Below are positions 1 through 6,767 of a DNA stretch of 8,487 nt, one piece after another. The notes beneath the pieces were generated by a model, which had not been told where the DNA came from, did not search any database, and worked only from the letters and a program-made list of their open reading frames with translations. The position numbers were made by a program, and so were the translations under genes. Source of the stretch: Thermoflexales bacterium. Its GTDB lineage: Bacteria > Chloroflexota > Anaerolineae > B4-G1 > SLSP01. Each line of letters begins with the position of its first letter. Positions within the stretch are counted from its first letter, which is position 1. The stretch spans positions 1 to 8,487 of the forward strand of contig SLSP01000271.1 of assembly GCA_007130345.1 (NCBI GenBank). The letters are read 5' to 3'.

Positions 1-2
1 AC

Positions 3-1649
3 GTTACCTATCTGGAGATTTTGCAAGAGGCTGAACGCAAGGGTTTAGACATCATCGCGTTTACCGATCACAACACAGTGGCCGGTTTCCGCCAGATGCA
101 CGAAGAGATAGAGAACCTGGAGTTGTTGGAGCGTCTGGACCGGTTACAACCTGTCGAGGCGCAACGCTTGAGAGAGTATCGCCGCCTCCAAGAGAAAGTT
201 TTGCTCCTGACCGGTGTTGAATTCACCGCCACGTTTGGGTTCCACATTTTGGGCATCTTCCCGCCCGAAACTCCCGTGCGCGATCTGGAGTTCCTGCTAT
301 TGCAACTCCACATTCCGCCCGACAAGCTGGATCACGGGGCCACCGACATCGGGGCCACCAGTGATGTCCTAACGGCCTATCGCCTCATTGATGAGGCCGG
401 GGGGATTGTGATTGCCGCCCACGCCAACTCATCTCACGGCGTGGCGATGCAGGGGATCCGGTTCGGCGGCCAGACGCGCATCGCCTTCACGCAGGATGAG
501 CACCTCCACGCGCTGGAGGTCACTGATCTGGAGAAGCACGGCAAACGGAGCACAGCGCGCTTTTTTGATGGCTCGAAGCCGGAATATCCGCGCCGGATGC
601 GGTGCATTCAAGGCTCCGACGCGCATCGGCTCACGTTAGACCCGCACAATCACAAGAGCCTGGGCGTGGGCGACCGGATTACAGAAGTCCTCTTGCGGGA
701 AAAATCCTTCCCGGCATTGCGCGACGTGTTAAAAGGCGACGACTTCGTGCGCACGCGCCCCTATCGCCGGGAGGCCCGCCCTTTCGACTATATCTTGGCC
801 GCCCGCGAGCAGGGGCCAAGCATCGTGCAGGAGTTCCACGAGCGCTACAGCCAACGTGGGGGCTACCGGGATGCTATCGTTGCCGACATCTGCGCCTTCG
901 CCAACACCAACGGCGGGACGCTGTATGTGGGCGTCCCATGCGAGGCGCAAAAGTCGCCCACCGGCGTCGGCGCGTCCCCCACCCGCGTGGTCAACCTCTT
1001 CACCAAAGAGGTCGAAGCCCGCATCACGCCGACTCTGCGCGTGACGGTGGATGTGCAGGAGACGCAAGGCGTCAAGGTCGTGCGTATCGTGGTACCCAGA
1101 GGGAAAGAGCCGCCTTACACTATGGATGAGAGCGAAATCTACATCCGCAGTGAGACGGAGACGACGCCGGCCGTGCGTGATGAGATTGTGGAACTGGTCA
1201 AGCGGGGGTTGACTTACGAGAGTACCGCCGGCCCGACGTTGATGGGCGTCCAGGAGACTCAGCCAGAGGTGACGGCCCAGGGCCAGGAGATGCTGGCGCA
1301 GCACGAAACTACCGCGCCGCGCACTGGTGTGGAAGTCGCCGCAATTGAGGAACGCAACAAAACCCGGTATTACACGATGCGCGATCTGCGCAATGGCAAT
1401 CTGGTCAAGAACGTGACGCGCCGTTCTGCCCGCAAACTCTGGCATTACGCAATTGAGGAAACTGAGAACAACCCGGTCAAGGTCTCGAAGGTGCGCTGGA
1501 TGGGCGATATTGGGGTCTGGAAACAACGCGAGTATAACAAGCGGATGCGCTATGATCTTGTGCAACGCGAGGGCAACGCTGTCCGGGTCTATTATGGCGT
1601 GACCGAAGACGGCATTCACGGGCAATGGGCCGCCCTGGTTGGCGAGTAG
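3..1649 (+). CDS. PHP-domain phosphoesterase fused to an AlbA_2 (Schlafen-type) domain, 5'-truncated
   Basis: The reading frame is open from the window edge. A TTG at 21 could be called as a start, but it lies inside the PHP fold: the residues before it (VTYLEI) continue the usual PHP helix that follows the first His motif. The true start is therefore upstream, outside the window. PHP metal-site motifs seen are TDHN (nt 63-74), a Glu in TGVEFTA (nt 219-221), a His in AAHAN (nt 420-422) and GSDAH (nt 612-626). The N-terminal HxH motif is missing only because of truncation. From about nt 810 to 1200 there is an AlbA_2 domain, with a Glu-rich start and the hallmark [13 protein letters not shown] at nt 897-935. 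The C-terminal 110 residues or so are basic and aromatic and match nothing I recognise. PHP domains are metal-dependent phosphoesterases, and AlbA_2 domains are linked to nucleic-acid binding or regulation, so a role on nucleic acids is inferred, not shown. Nnr follows with no gap, suggesting one operon. Confidence 0.85.
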   Translation, partial: VTYLEILQEAERKGLDIIAFTDHNTVAGFRQMHEEIENLELLERLDRLQPVEAQRLREYRRLQEKVLLLTGVEFTATFGFHILGIFPPETPVRDLEFLLLQLHIPPDKLDHGATDIGATSDVLTAYRLIDEAGGIVIAAHANSSHGVAMQGIRFGGQTRIAFTQDEHLHALEVTDLEKHGKRSTARFFDGSKPEYPRRMRCIQGSDAHRLTLDPHNHKSLGVGDRITEVLLREKSFPALRDVLKGDDFVRTRPYRREARPFDYILAAREQGPSIVQEFHERYSQRGGYRDAIVADICAFANTNGGTLYVGVPCEAQKSPTGVGASPTRVVNLFTKEVEARITPTLRVTVDVQETQGVKVVRIVVPRGKEPPYTMDESEIYIRSETETTPAVRDEIVELVKRGLTYESTAGPTLMGVQETQPEVTAQGQEMLAQHETTAPRTGVEVAAIEERNKTRYYTMRDLRNGNLVKNVTRRSARKLWHYAIEETENNPVKVSKVRWMGDIGVWKQREYNKRMRYDLVQREGNAVRVYYGVTEDGIHGQWAALVGE

Positions 1650-1654
1650 GAGGA
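1648..1654 (+). promoter_or_regulatory. Ribosome-binding site of nnr, overlapping the upstream stop codon
   Basis: AGGAGGA is a near-perfect anti-16S match. It begins inside the TAG stop codon (1647-1649) of the PHP gene. It leaves 5 nt to the ATG at 1660 and 8 nt to the ATG at 1663, so it rules out the upstream TTG at 1639 as the start. The overlap with the stop favours translational coupling of the two genes. Confidence 0.75.
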
Positions 1655-1659
1655 GCGTG

Positions 1660-3327
1660 ATGATGCGCATCTTATCCGTATCTGAAATGCGCGCGGTAGA
1701 ACTGACGTCCGACATGACCGGGCACACGTATGCGCAGATGATGGCGCTGGCCGGCCAGGCGGTGGCGCGGGCCATTCTGCGCCGTGTATCCGTGCGAGGC
1801 CGCCGCGTGTTGGTGCTGGTGGGGCCAGGCAATAACGGCGGCGATGGGCTGGTCGCGGCGCGGCTGTTGTGCGAGGCCGAGGCTCATGTGACCGTCTACC
1901 TCGCGCGGGAACGCGATCCCGCCGAAGATGCCGTGTTCCGCCAGGTGTGTGAGCATGGGGACGCGCGAGTGCTTACCGCAGAGGCCGACTGTGGTCTGGA
2001 GACACTGCGCCATCTAACGGCGCAGACGCACGTCATCATTGACGCGCTGCTGGGCACCGGGGCCACGCCGCCCTTGCGCGGCACACTGGCCCAGATTATC
2101 GAGAGCGTGCAGGCCACGTTGACGGCGACGCGCCGCTCCACGCTCAGTTCGCTAAACGGCGTTCCCAAACTACCTCCCGCGCGCCCGTACATCGTGGCCG
2201 TTGATGGCCCTTCGGGCCTGGACTTCGACACAGGCGAGATCGCCGCGCGCGCGTTGAAGGCACATCTCACAGTCACCTTCGCGGCCCCCAAATGGGGCCA
2301 CCTCCGCTTCCCCGGAGCCGGTTACGTCGGGGAGCTAACCGTAGCCGATATTGGGATACCTGAAAACATTGATATACCCGGCGACGGGCCGGAGATGGCG
2401 ACTATGGAAGACGCGCGGGCCTGGCTTCCGCCGCGCCCCCTGGACGCGCACAAGGGCACGTTTGGCAAGGCGATGATCGTGGCAGGTTCTGTCAACTATC
2501 CCGGCGCGGCGGGGCTGGCCGCGCAGGCCGCCACCCGCTCCGGTGCGGGGCTGACGACGCTGGCAGCTCCGGGCCTGATTCAACCCGCGCTCATAGCACT
2601 CTCGCCAGAGACCACGCACATTCCGTTGCCCCACTCGATGGGGATGCTGGACGCGCAGGCGGCCACGCTGCTGCTGGAAAAGATCAAGGGCTATACCGCG
2701 CTGCTGGTCGGGCCGGGGCTGAACCGCAACGCCGAGACCCTCGCCTTTATGCGGCGCTTGCTCGGATTGAACAGCCGCAAGCGCAATCCCGGATTCATTC
2801 CTCTGAGCGATTCCGAGGAAACCGCGTCGCCTCCCGCGCTCTCGGCGCTGGTGATCGACGCCGATGGCCTCAATCTCCTGAGCGAGATCGAAGGCTGGCC
2901 GCAATATCTCCCGGAGGGGACAGTGCTCACGCCGCATCCCGGCGAGATGGCGCGGTTGGTTGGTGAAAGCGCGGAGGCTGATGCTATGCCGCGTTGGAAA
3001 CTGGCGCGCGAGAAGGCGCGAGAATGGGGCCAGGTGGTACTGCTCAAGAGCGCGTTCAGCGTGGTGGCCGCGCCCGATGGCCGGGCGATGATTCTGCCCT
3101 TTGCCAATCCCGGATTAAGCTCCGCCGGCACCGGCGACGTGTTGGCCGGCGTCATCGTAGCATTGCGAGCGCAGGGCCTGGGCGCGTTCGAGGCGGCGGT
3201 AGCCGGGGCCTACGTTCACGGCCTGGCCGGGGAGGTGGCGCGGCAGTCGCTCGGCGTCGTGGGGATGACGGCCAGCGACGTGCTCTCCGCGCTCCCGGAG
3301 GCGTGGCAAAGGATCGCCGGGCAGTGA
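1660..3327 (+). CDS. nnr: Bifunctional NAD(P)H-hydrate epimerase / ADP-dependent NAD(P)H-hydrate dehydratase
   Basis: This enzyme repairs damaged, hydrated NADH and NADPH (NADHX/NADPHX) in the cytoplasm. The epimerase half interconverts the R and S forms, and the dehydratase half regenerates NAD(P)H using ADP. The protein has 555 residues from the ATG at 1660; an ATG at 1663 is equally possible and gives the usual MRILSVSEM start. The N-terminal YjeF_N (NnrE) domain has GPGNNGGDG at residues 55-63, then ALLGTG and AVDGPSGLD. The C-terminal ribokinase-like (NnrD) domain starts near HKGTFGK (264-270) and has VIDADGLNLL (398-407), LTPHPGEM (423-430) and GTGDVLAG (490-497), with the likely catalytic Asp at 493. 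Both halves look intact and the length fits fused Nnr proteins. Two linkers (before AVDGPSG, and before VIDADG) are longer than in E. coli Nnr. The gene follows the PHP gene in one operon and ends at a strong hairpin terminator. Confidence 0.95.
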   Translation: MMRILSVSEMRAVELTSDMTGHTYAQMMALAGQAVARAILRRVSVRGRRVLVLVGPGNNGGDGLVAARLLCEAEAHVTVYLARERDPAEDAVFRQVCEHGDARVLTAEADCGLETLRHLTAQTHVIIDALLGTGATPPLRGTLAQIIESVQATLTATRRSTLSSLNGVPKLPPARPYIVAVDGPSGLDFDTGEIAARALKAHLTVTFAAPKWGHLRFPGAGYVGELTVADIGIPENIDIPGDGPEMATMEDARAWLPPRPLDAHKGTFGKAMIVAGSVNYPGAAGLAAQAATRSGAGLTTLAAPGLIQPALIALSPETTHIPLPHSMGMLDAQAATLLLEKIKGYTALLVGPGLNRNAETLAFMRRLLGLNSRKRNPGFIPLSDSEETASPPALSALVIDADGLNLLSEIEGWPQYLPEGTVLTPHPGEMARLVGESAEADAMPRWKLAREKAREWGQVVLLKSAFSVVAAPDGRAMILPFANPGLSSAGTGDVLAGVIVALRAQGLGAFEAAVAGAYVHGLAGEVARQSLGVVGMTASDVLSALPEAWQRIAGQ

Positions 3328-3346
3328 TGCTGTCTGCTCAAATGCC

Positions 3347-3374
3347 AAGCCGGAGGCGGTCGCCTCCGGCTTTT
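3347..3374 (+). terminator. Rho-independent terminator of the PHP-nnr operon
   Basis: An 11-bp perfect stem, AAGCCGGAGGC (3347-3357) with GCCTCCGGCTT (3362-3372), encloses the tetraloop GGTC and runs into TTTT (3371-3374). It lies 19 nt after the nnr stop. On the - strand the same hairpin sits 38 nt beyond the receiver gene but is followed by GGCATTT, not a T-run. It may therefore slow convergent transcription, but it is a classical terminator only for the + strand. Confidence 0.82.
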
Positions 3375-3409
3375 CGCATGATCGGCTTCTGCGCGACTCA
3401 AACGTCGGG

Positions 3410-3865
3410 TTATGAGTAGGTGTGGCAGAGCATACTTTGTTGAGGCATAAACGCAGCTCCCGGTTGGATTGGCGGGAGGGGCGTATCAAAATCTAACAGA
3501 ATGTTTTGGATGGTGCTGAGAATCTGCCGGGGCACAAAGGGCACGGTCACGTAGTGGTGGGGATAGAGGTCTGCGATGAGGCGGGCGTACTTCGCGGGCA
3601 GGTTGAAGGGGTCGAGGGCGCTGATAATGAGCACGGGCGTGTGGCGGAGTCTCGCATCTTGGCGGAGCACGTCATAGAGATCCGCGCCATCCAGGTTCGG
3701 GCGGCGCAAATCCTGGGTCAACAGGTCGAAGGCGTGAGTGTGGAGCAACGCCAGCGCCTCTTGCGGGTCGGTGGTGAAGTGATGCTCATACCCACCCCGC
3801 TTGAGAACCGCGTGGAGGAGCTTCAGGATTTCGATCTCGCTGCCCAAACTTAATATCTTTTGCAT
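3410..3865 (-). CDS. Single-domain response-regulator receiver-like protein with degenerate active site
   Basis: The protein has 151 residues. The start MQKILSLG at 3865 is chosen because AAGGA (3874-3878) lies 8 nt upstream; the ATG at 3871 is only 2 nt from that site, and a TTG at 3925 lies upstream of the predicted transcript start. The fold follows CheY: beta-1 KILSLG, FDLLTQDLRRPNLDG around the phospho-acceptor Asp52, PVLIIS with the switch Ser82, and YVTVPF near residue 108. The acidic pair that binds Mg2+ (normally DD after beta-1) is Gly8-Ser9, with only Glu10 left, and the invariant Lys of the KPF motif is Val108. Phosphorylation is thus doubtful, and it may act as a pseudo-receiver or protein-interaction module. 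There is no output domain; the last 25 residues are a Pro/Gln-rich tail. No histidine kinase is nearby. The gene is convergent to nnr and divergent from the putative RNA and glycosyltransferase gene. Confidence 0.86.
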   Translation of the reverse strand: MQKILSLGSEIEILKLLHAVLKRGGYEHHFTTDPQEALALLHTHAFDLLTQDLRRPNLDGADLYDVLRQDARLRHTPVLIISALDPFNLPAKYARLIADLYPHHYVTVPFVPRQILSTIQNILLDFDTPLPPIQPGAAFMPQQSMLCHTYS

Positions 3866-3873
3866 CGCCATCT

Positions 3874-3878
3874 TCCTT
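3874..3878 (-). promoter_or_regulatory. Ribosome-binding site that fixes the receiver start
   Basis: On the - strand this reads AAGGA, 8 nt before the ATG at 3865 and only 2 nt before the alternative ATG at 3871. The spacing supports the shorter, MQKIL-starting protein. Confidence 0.65.
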
Positions 3879-3913
3879 AGAGAAAACTTTTTTCTAACGT
3901 CTTTCTTACCTTT

Positions 3914-3942
3914 ATTGTACCACAAAGGTACGAGAGAATCAA
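3914..3942 (-). promoter_or_regulatory. Sigma70-type promoter of the receiver gene, with overlapping inverted repeat
   Basis: On the - strand, TTGATT (3937-3942) is followed by a 17-nt spacer and TACAAT (3914-3919). This is a good -35/-10 pair at optimal spacing and would give a leader of about 40 nt before the start codon at 3865. An inverted repeat, GTACC-ACAAA-GGTAC (3917-3931), covers half of the -10 box and the spacer. A protein bound there would block RNA polymerase, so it is a candidate operator. The repeat could also simply be chance at this size. Confidence 0.6.
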
Positions 3943-3977
3943 TAGCCCGCCAAATTTCTACCGTCCCTCCCAGAATA

Positions 3978-3986
3978 TGTTATACT
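3978..3986 (+). promoter_or_regulatory. Possible extended -10 promoter facing the structured RNA and glycosyltransferase
   Basis: TGTTATACT matches an extended -10 element (TGnTATAAT) with one mismatch. No convincing -35 box is seen 15-19 nt upstream. It lies about 65 nt before the structured region and is the best + strand promoter candidate between the receiver gene and 4331. The rest of 3943-4050 holds no gene or repeat that I can support. Confidence 0.4.
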
Positions 3987-4050
3987 TTCCCTTAGATATA
4001 CTCAATAACCCAAACCAGATAAGCCAAACAAACGAGGTAACACTTCAGTC

Positions 4051-4300
4051 TTGTGAGCAAACTGCTTAAAAATAGCCCAAAGTCCCCGTCTCGGGGACGC
4101 TCAAGCGTGTACTAACGGTCTAGTACCGCGCGGCGGAAGTCCCTCCCCACTTAGCCCCGCTCAGAGCGGATCGTCAGATCCGCGACTACGCGGCGAACCG
4201 GGGAACTGACGTTCCCCTTGGAGCAAATTCAACTGGGGAGTTATTTATGCCACGCTGTACTAGCCGCCCCCAGAGACGGGGGCTTGGAGCGTGCTCATAA
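4051..4300 (+). ncRNA. Candidate structured RNA (leader RNA or standalone HEARO/omega-RNA-like element)
   Basis: No convincing protein is encoded here, yet perfect stems are dense. Local hairpins: GTCCCCG/CGGGGAC (4082-4088, 4092-4098), GTACTA/TAGTAC (4109-4114, 4121-4126), GCGGATC/GATCCGC with loop GTCA (4166-4172, 4177-4183), GGGGAAC/GTTCCCC with loop TGAC (4200-4206, 4211-4217) and GCCCCC/GGGGGC (4266-4271, 4278-4283). Longer-range pairs: CTCCCCA/TGGGGAG (4143-4149, 4234-4240) and CACGCT/AGCGTG (4251-4256, 4288-4293). A possible pseudoknot joins CTAGTAC (4120-4126) to GTACTAG (4257-4263). A terminal stem, TTGTGAGCA with TGCTCATAA (4051-4059, 4292-4300; one G-U), closes the whole. Some pairs compete, such as CCGCT/AGCGG with the 4166 hairpin. 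The strand is inferred from the downstream gene. Size and pseudoknotted style recall HEARO/omega RNAs, known as standalone copies in Chloroflexota, but I cannot confirm that family. A cis-regulatory leader of the gene at 4331 is the alternative. Confidence 0.55.
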
Positions 4301-4330
4301 AACTGATCAGCCACCAAACGAGAAACCAAA

Positions 4331-6598
4331 GTGAGACACAAAACCCCCTCCCGCTTCACTGCATTACACTATATTCTACTCGCCTTTACGATCTTAGCCC
4401 TGGCCTGGAACGCCGCCATCCCCCTCTACGAAAACCTCGACGAGATCGAGCACGCGGAGGTCATCCGCCACATCGCCAACACGGGCCGCTTGCCCATCCA
4501 CGGCGAGGCCGAAGCCGCCGGGTATCACGTCTTCCAGGAAGCCTCACAGCCGCCGCTCTATCACCTCGCCGCCGCCGGGTGGAGCCGTCTCTGGGGTCTG
4601 CCCGCCGCGCACACGCCCGCGCACCGCATCCCCGAAACCCTGGTCGCCTGTGGCCCGGCGGATACCTTCTATAATAAAGCCACCTGGCATTGGGATAGCG
4701 TCCCCTGGCACTTGCACCTCCTGCGCGCCTTCTCGACGCTACTTCAACTCGCCACCGTCGCCGGCGCGTGGACGCTGGCCCGCCGCCTCTTCCCCACCGG
4801 GCCGATCCCGCTGCTGACCGCTGCCATCGTCGCTTTCAACCCGCAATTCCTCCTGCTCTCCGCCGGGATCAACAACGATAACCTGGTCACGCCGCTGGCG
4901 ACCTGGGGACTAGTACTGGCCTACGACTTCTGGCGCGATGGGCCTACCCCGCTCAAGCTGGTCGGCTACGGACTCCTCAGCGGGATGGCCTTCCTCACCA
5001 AATTGAGCGGTCTGGGCCTGTTGGGATTGGGCGGGCTGGCGTTGATGATCCGCGTGTGGCAAGAGCGGCCCCTGGCCGAGCGTGACACCAGGTGGTGGCG
5101 CAACGCCTTCTGCCGCCTCGCACGCTGGGCGCTGCTGCTGATCATCCCGGCGATGCTGCTCGCCGCGCCCTGGATGCTGCGCAACGTGCAACTCTACGGC
5201 GACCCCACAGCGCTCGCGCCGATGCTGGAGAAGGTCGGTCACCGCGAAAGCGCGCCGGGGTGGGGCGAGGCGCGGCTGATGCTGCTCTCGTACTGGGGCC
5301 AGATGCCGTGCTCGTTCTACCCGCGCGCGCTCTACTGGCCCTACCTGCTGCTGATGGCCGGCGGGCTGCTCGGCGTGGCCCTCGGCTGGCAGCGCTTCGA
5401 CCTGCGGCAGCGCGTGGGCCTGGCCCTGTGCGCCGTCTGGTTCACCGTCATCACGCTGGCGTGGATGCGATGGAACGCCATCACCCCCGCGCCCGGCGGA
5501 CGCTTGCTCTTCCCGGCGATTGCAGCGCTGGCCCTGCTGCTCGCCGCCGGATGGGACGCGGTGCGCCGCCCGCTCCCCCGCCTGTGGGCCGCGTTCTTGC
5601 CAATCTGGGCGCTGGTCGTCCTACGCTTCGGGCCGGTGCTGCTCTTCACCCCGCCGCCCACCCTCCCCGCGCCGCCCACTGTCGCGCCCGTCGCCCACTT
5701 CGGCGACGCGATCCGGTTGCGTCACGCCGAGGCCCGCCTCGTGGAACCGCGCCTGGCCTGCTGGCTGGCATCGCGCACCTACTGCCATCCCACGCTCGAA
5801 GTCACGCTGGAATGGGAAGCCACGCGCCCCATCACGCGCAACTGGACGCTGGCGCTGCAACTGGTCTCGCCGGGCGCGACCGACCTGCGCCTCAACCACA
5901 ACCACTGGCCGGGACGCGGCAACCTGCCCACATCGGCGTGGCCGGTGGGCGAGCGCATCCGCGACCGCTACCTGCTCCCGCTCCCGGCGCGTGACTGGCC
6001 CACACAAGCCTGGCGCGTCGAAGTCGCGTTCTTCGACATCGAAGACACGGCCCGGCCCCGATTGCCCGTGATTATCGGTGAGGATGCGCCGCCGCGAGAC
6101 AGCTTCCCCGTGACGCTGCTGCGCGTCCCGGACGCGAATCCGCCGCCGCTGGCCGACATGCCCCCGCTGCCCGAACCGCCGCGCTTCGGCAACGCGGAAC
6201 AACCGCACGCGGTCGCTCTCCACGCCTACCACATCGAGCGCAACCCCACCGCCTGGCACGTCACCCTCGCCTGGGAGAGCCTCGCGCCGCTATCCGCCGA
6301 CTACACCGTCTTCGTCCACGCCTACGACGCGGAAGGCCGTCTCCTGAGTACCGGCGACGGCCCGCCCTACGCCGGACGCTTCCCCACCAGCCTGTGGGAA
6401 CCTGGCGACCGCATCCTGGACATCCACACGCTGCCCGTGCCGGAAGAGGGCCACATCGCCCGCATCGCGGTGGGCCTCTATCACCCGGAGACCGGCGAGC
6501 GGCTGCCCGCCACCTTCGCGGGCGAGGCCCTGCGCGATGCCGCCTTCAACGTGTGGGAATCGGGACATTTACGCCTCGACCTGTTGGGGGAACCGTGA
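4331..6598 (+). CDS. Polytopic membrane glycosyltransferase-like protein (GT-C / DUF2142-type) with two C-terminal beta-sandwich repeats
   Basis: The protein has 755 residues. In-frame stops at 4298 and 4304 make the GTG at 4331 the first usable start, and the first in-frame ATG is over 200 codons later. The ribosome-binding site is poor. Residues 13-31 form the first membrane helix. A short acidic loop motif LDEIEH (36-41) and QPPLYHL (73-79) follow, typical of GT-C enzymes that use lipid-linked sugars. Further hydrophobic segments lie near 132-150, 159-178, 183-199, 210-241, 264-283, 336-352, 362-378, 393-408 and 418-438. After a Pro-rich hinge (441-454), two copies of one beta-sandwich module follow, about 456-580 and 617-730. 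They share VTLxWE, a PTSxWxxGxRIxD core and a closing RLP. The second copy resembles modules I know from many Chloroflexota membrane glycosyltransferases; the first is more divergent. The substrate is unknown. The rfbD downstream makes surface-glycan work plausible. Confidence 0.85.
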   Translation: MRHKTPSRFTALHYILLAFTILALAWNAAIPLYENLDEIEHAEVIRHIANTGRLPIHGEAEAAGYHVFQEASQPPLYHLAAAGWSRLWGLPAAHTPAHRIPETLVACGPADTFYNKATWHWDSVPWHLHLLRAFSTLLQLATVAGAWTLARRLFPTGPIPLLTAAIVAFNPQFLLLSAGINNDNLVTPLATWGLVLAYDFWRDGPTPLKLVGYGLLSGMAFLTKLSGLGLLGLGGLALMIRVWQERPLAERDTRWWRNAFCRLARWALLLIIPAMLLAAPWMLRNVQLYGDPTALAPMLEKVGHRESAPGWGEARLMLLSYWGQMPCSFYPRALYWPYLLLMAGGLLGVALGWQRFDLRQRVGLALCAVWFTVITLAWMRWNAITPAPGGRLLFPAIAALALLLAAGWDAVRRPLPRLWAAFLPIWALVVLRFGPVLLFTPPPTLPAPPTVAPVAHFGDAIRLRHAEARLVEPRLACWLASRTYCHPTLEVTLEWEATRPITRNWTLALQLVSPGATDLRLNHNHWPGRGNLPTSAWPVGERIRDRYLLPLPARDWPTQAWRVEVAFFDIEDTARPRLPVIIGEDAPPRDSFPVTLLRVPDANPPPLADMPPLPEPPRFGNAEQPHAVALHAYHIERNPTAWHVTLAWESLAPLSADYTVFVHAYDAEGRLLSTGDGPPYAGRFPTSLWEPGDRILDIHTLPVPEEGHIARIAVGLYHPETGERLPATFAGEALRDAAFNVWESGHLRLDLLGEP

Positions 6599-6611
6599 AA
6601 TGGGCTATAAT
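6584..6611 (+). promoter_or_regulatory. Possible promoter at the end of the glycosyltransferase gene
   Basis: A perfect TATAAT (6606-6611) is preceded by TTGGGG (6584-6589) with a 16-nt spacer. The -35 box matches only its first three bases and lies inside the coding end of the glycosyltransferase gene. A transcript from here would run through the phased inverted repeat into rfbD. Confidence 0.4.
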
Positions 6612-6671
6612 GGCAGTAGCGCAAAACTAACCCTGTGACAAGAAGATGTCCCCAGTTGATTTCAAGCAAGT

Positions 6672-6737
6672 ACACGGATTTACACGGAAAAACACGGATT
6701 TTTTGGTTTTATCCGTGAAATCTGTGTTCATCCGTGT
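6672..6737. repeat. Inverted repeat made of 10-bp phased ACACGGA units
   Basis: The left arm has three decamers in exact 10-bp register: ACACGGATTT (6672), ACACGGAAAA (6682) and ACACGGATTT (6692). The right arm, read on the - strand from 6737, gives ACACGGATGA, ACACAGATTT and CACGGAT, the last unit being one base short. A T-rich spacer with a central GG lies between the arms. The arms can pair over about 27 nt with a few mismatches. There is no T-run after the right arm, so it is not a standard terminator. From memory, ATCCGTGTTCATCCGTG-like strings recur between genes in several environmental bacterial phyla. I treat it as a dispersed repeat of unknown function. Confidence 0.72.
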
Positions 6738-6767
6738 CCCAAACAGGGTGACTTTTGCGGTATTGCC

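Noticed and set aside
729..1832. Long - strand open frame (367 codons) opposite the PHP and nnr genes
   Set aside because: It mirrors two genes with clear motifs, has no recognisable domain and runs across a gene junction. It is a GC-driven shadow frame.
3347..3374. Terminator for the receiver gene on the - strand
   Set aside because: The hairpin is symmetric, but on the - strand it is followed by GGCATTT instead of a T-run, so only the + strand call is kept.
3506..3853. 115-codon + strand frame opposite the receiver gene
   Set aside because: The - strand frame has the receiver motifs, its own promoter and ribosome-binding site; this one has none.
4051..4300. Group II intron or tRNA-like element
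   Set aside because: No domain V signature, no intron-encoded protein and no proper tRNA cloverleaf or T-loop could be found.
4291..4674. 127-codon + strand frame overlapping the start of the glycosyltransferase
   Set aside because: It has low-complexity Arg/Pro-rich content and starts inside the structured RNA; the overlapping frame encodes the real N-terminal membrane helix.
5092..5994. 300-codon + strand frame inside the glycosyltransferase gene
   Set aside because: It is Ala/Arg/Pro/Gly-rich with no domain, in another frame of a gene whose membrane helices and repeats are clear.
6672..6737. CRISPR array reading of the ACACGGA repeats
   Set aside because: Units are 10 bp with no spacers of the usual length and are arranged as an inverted repeat. 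There are no cas genes.
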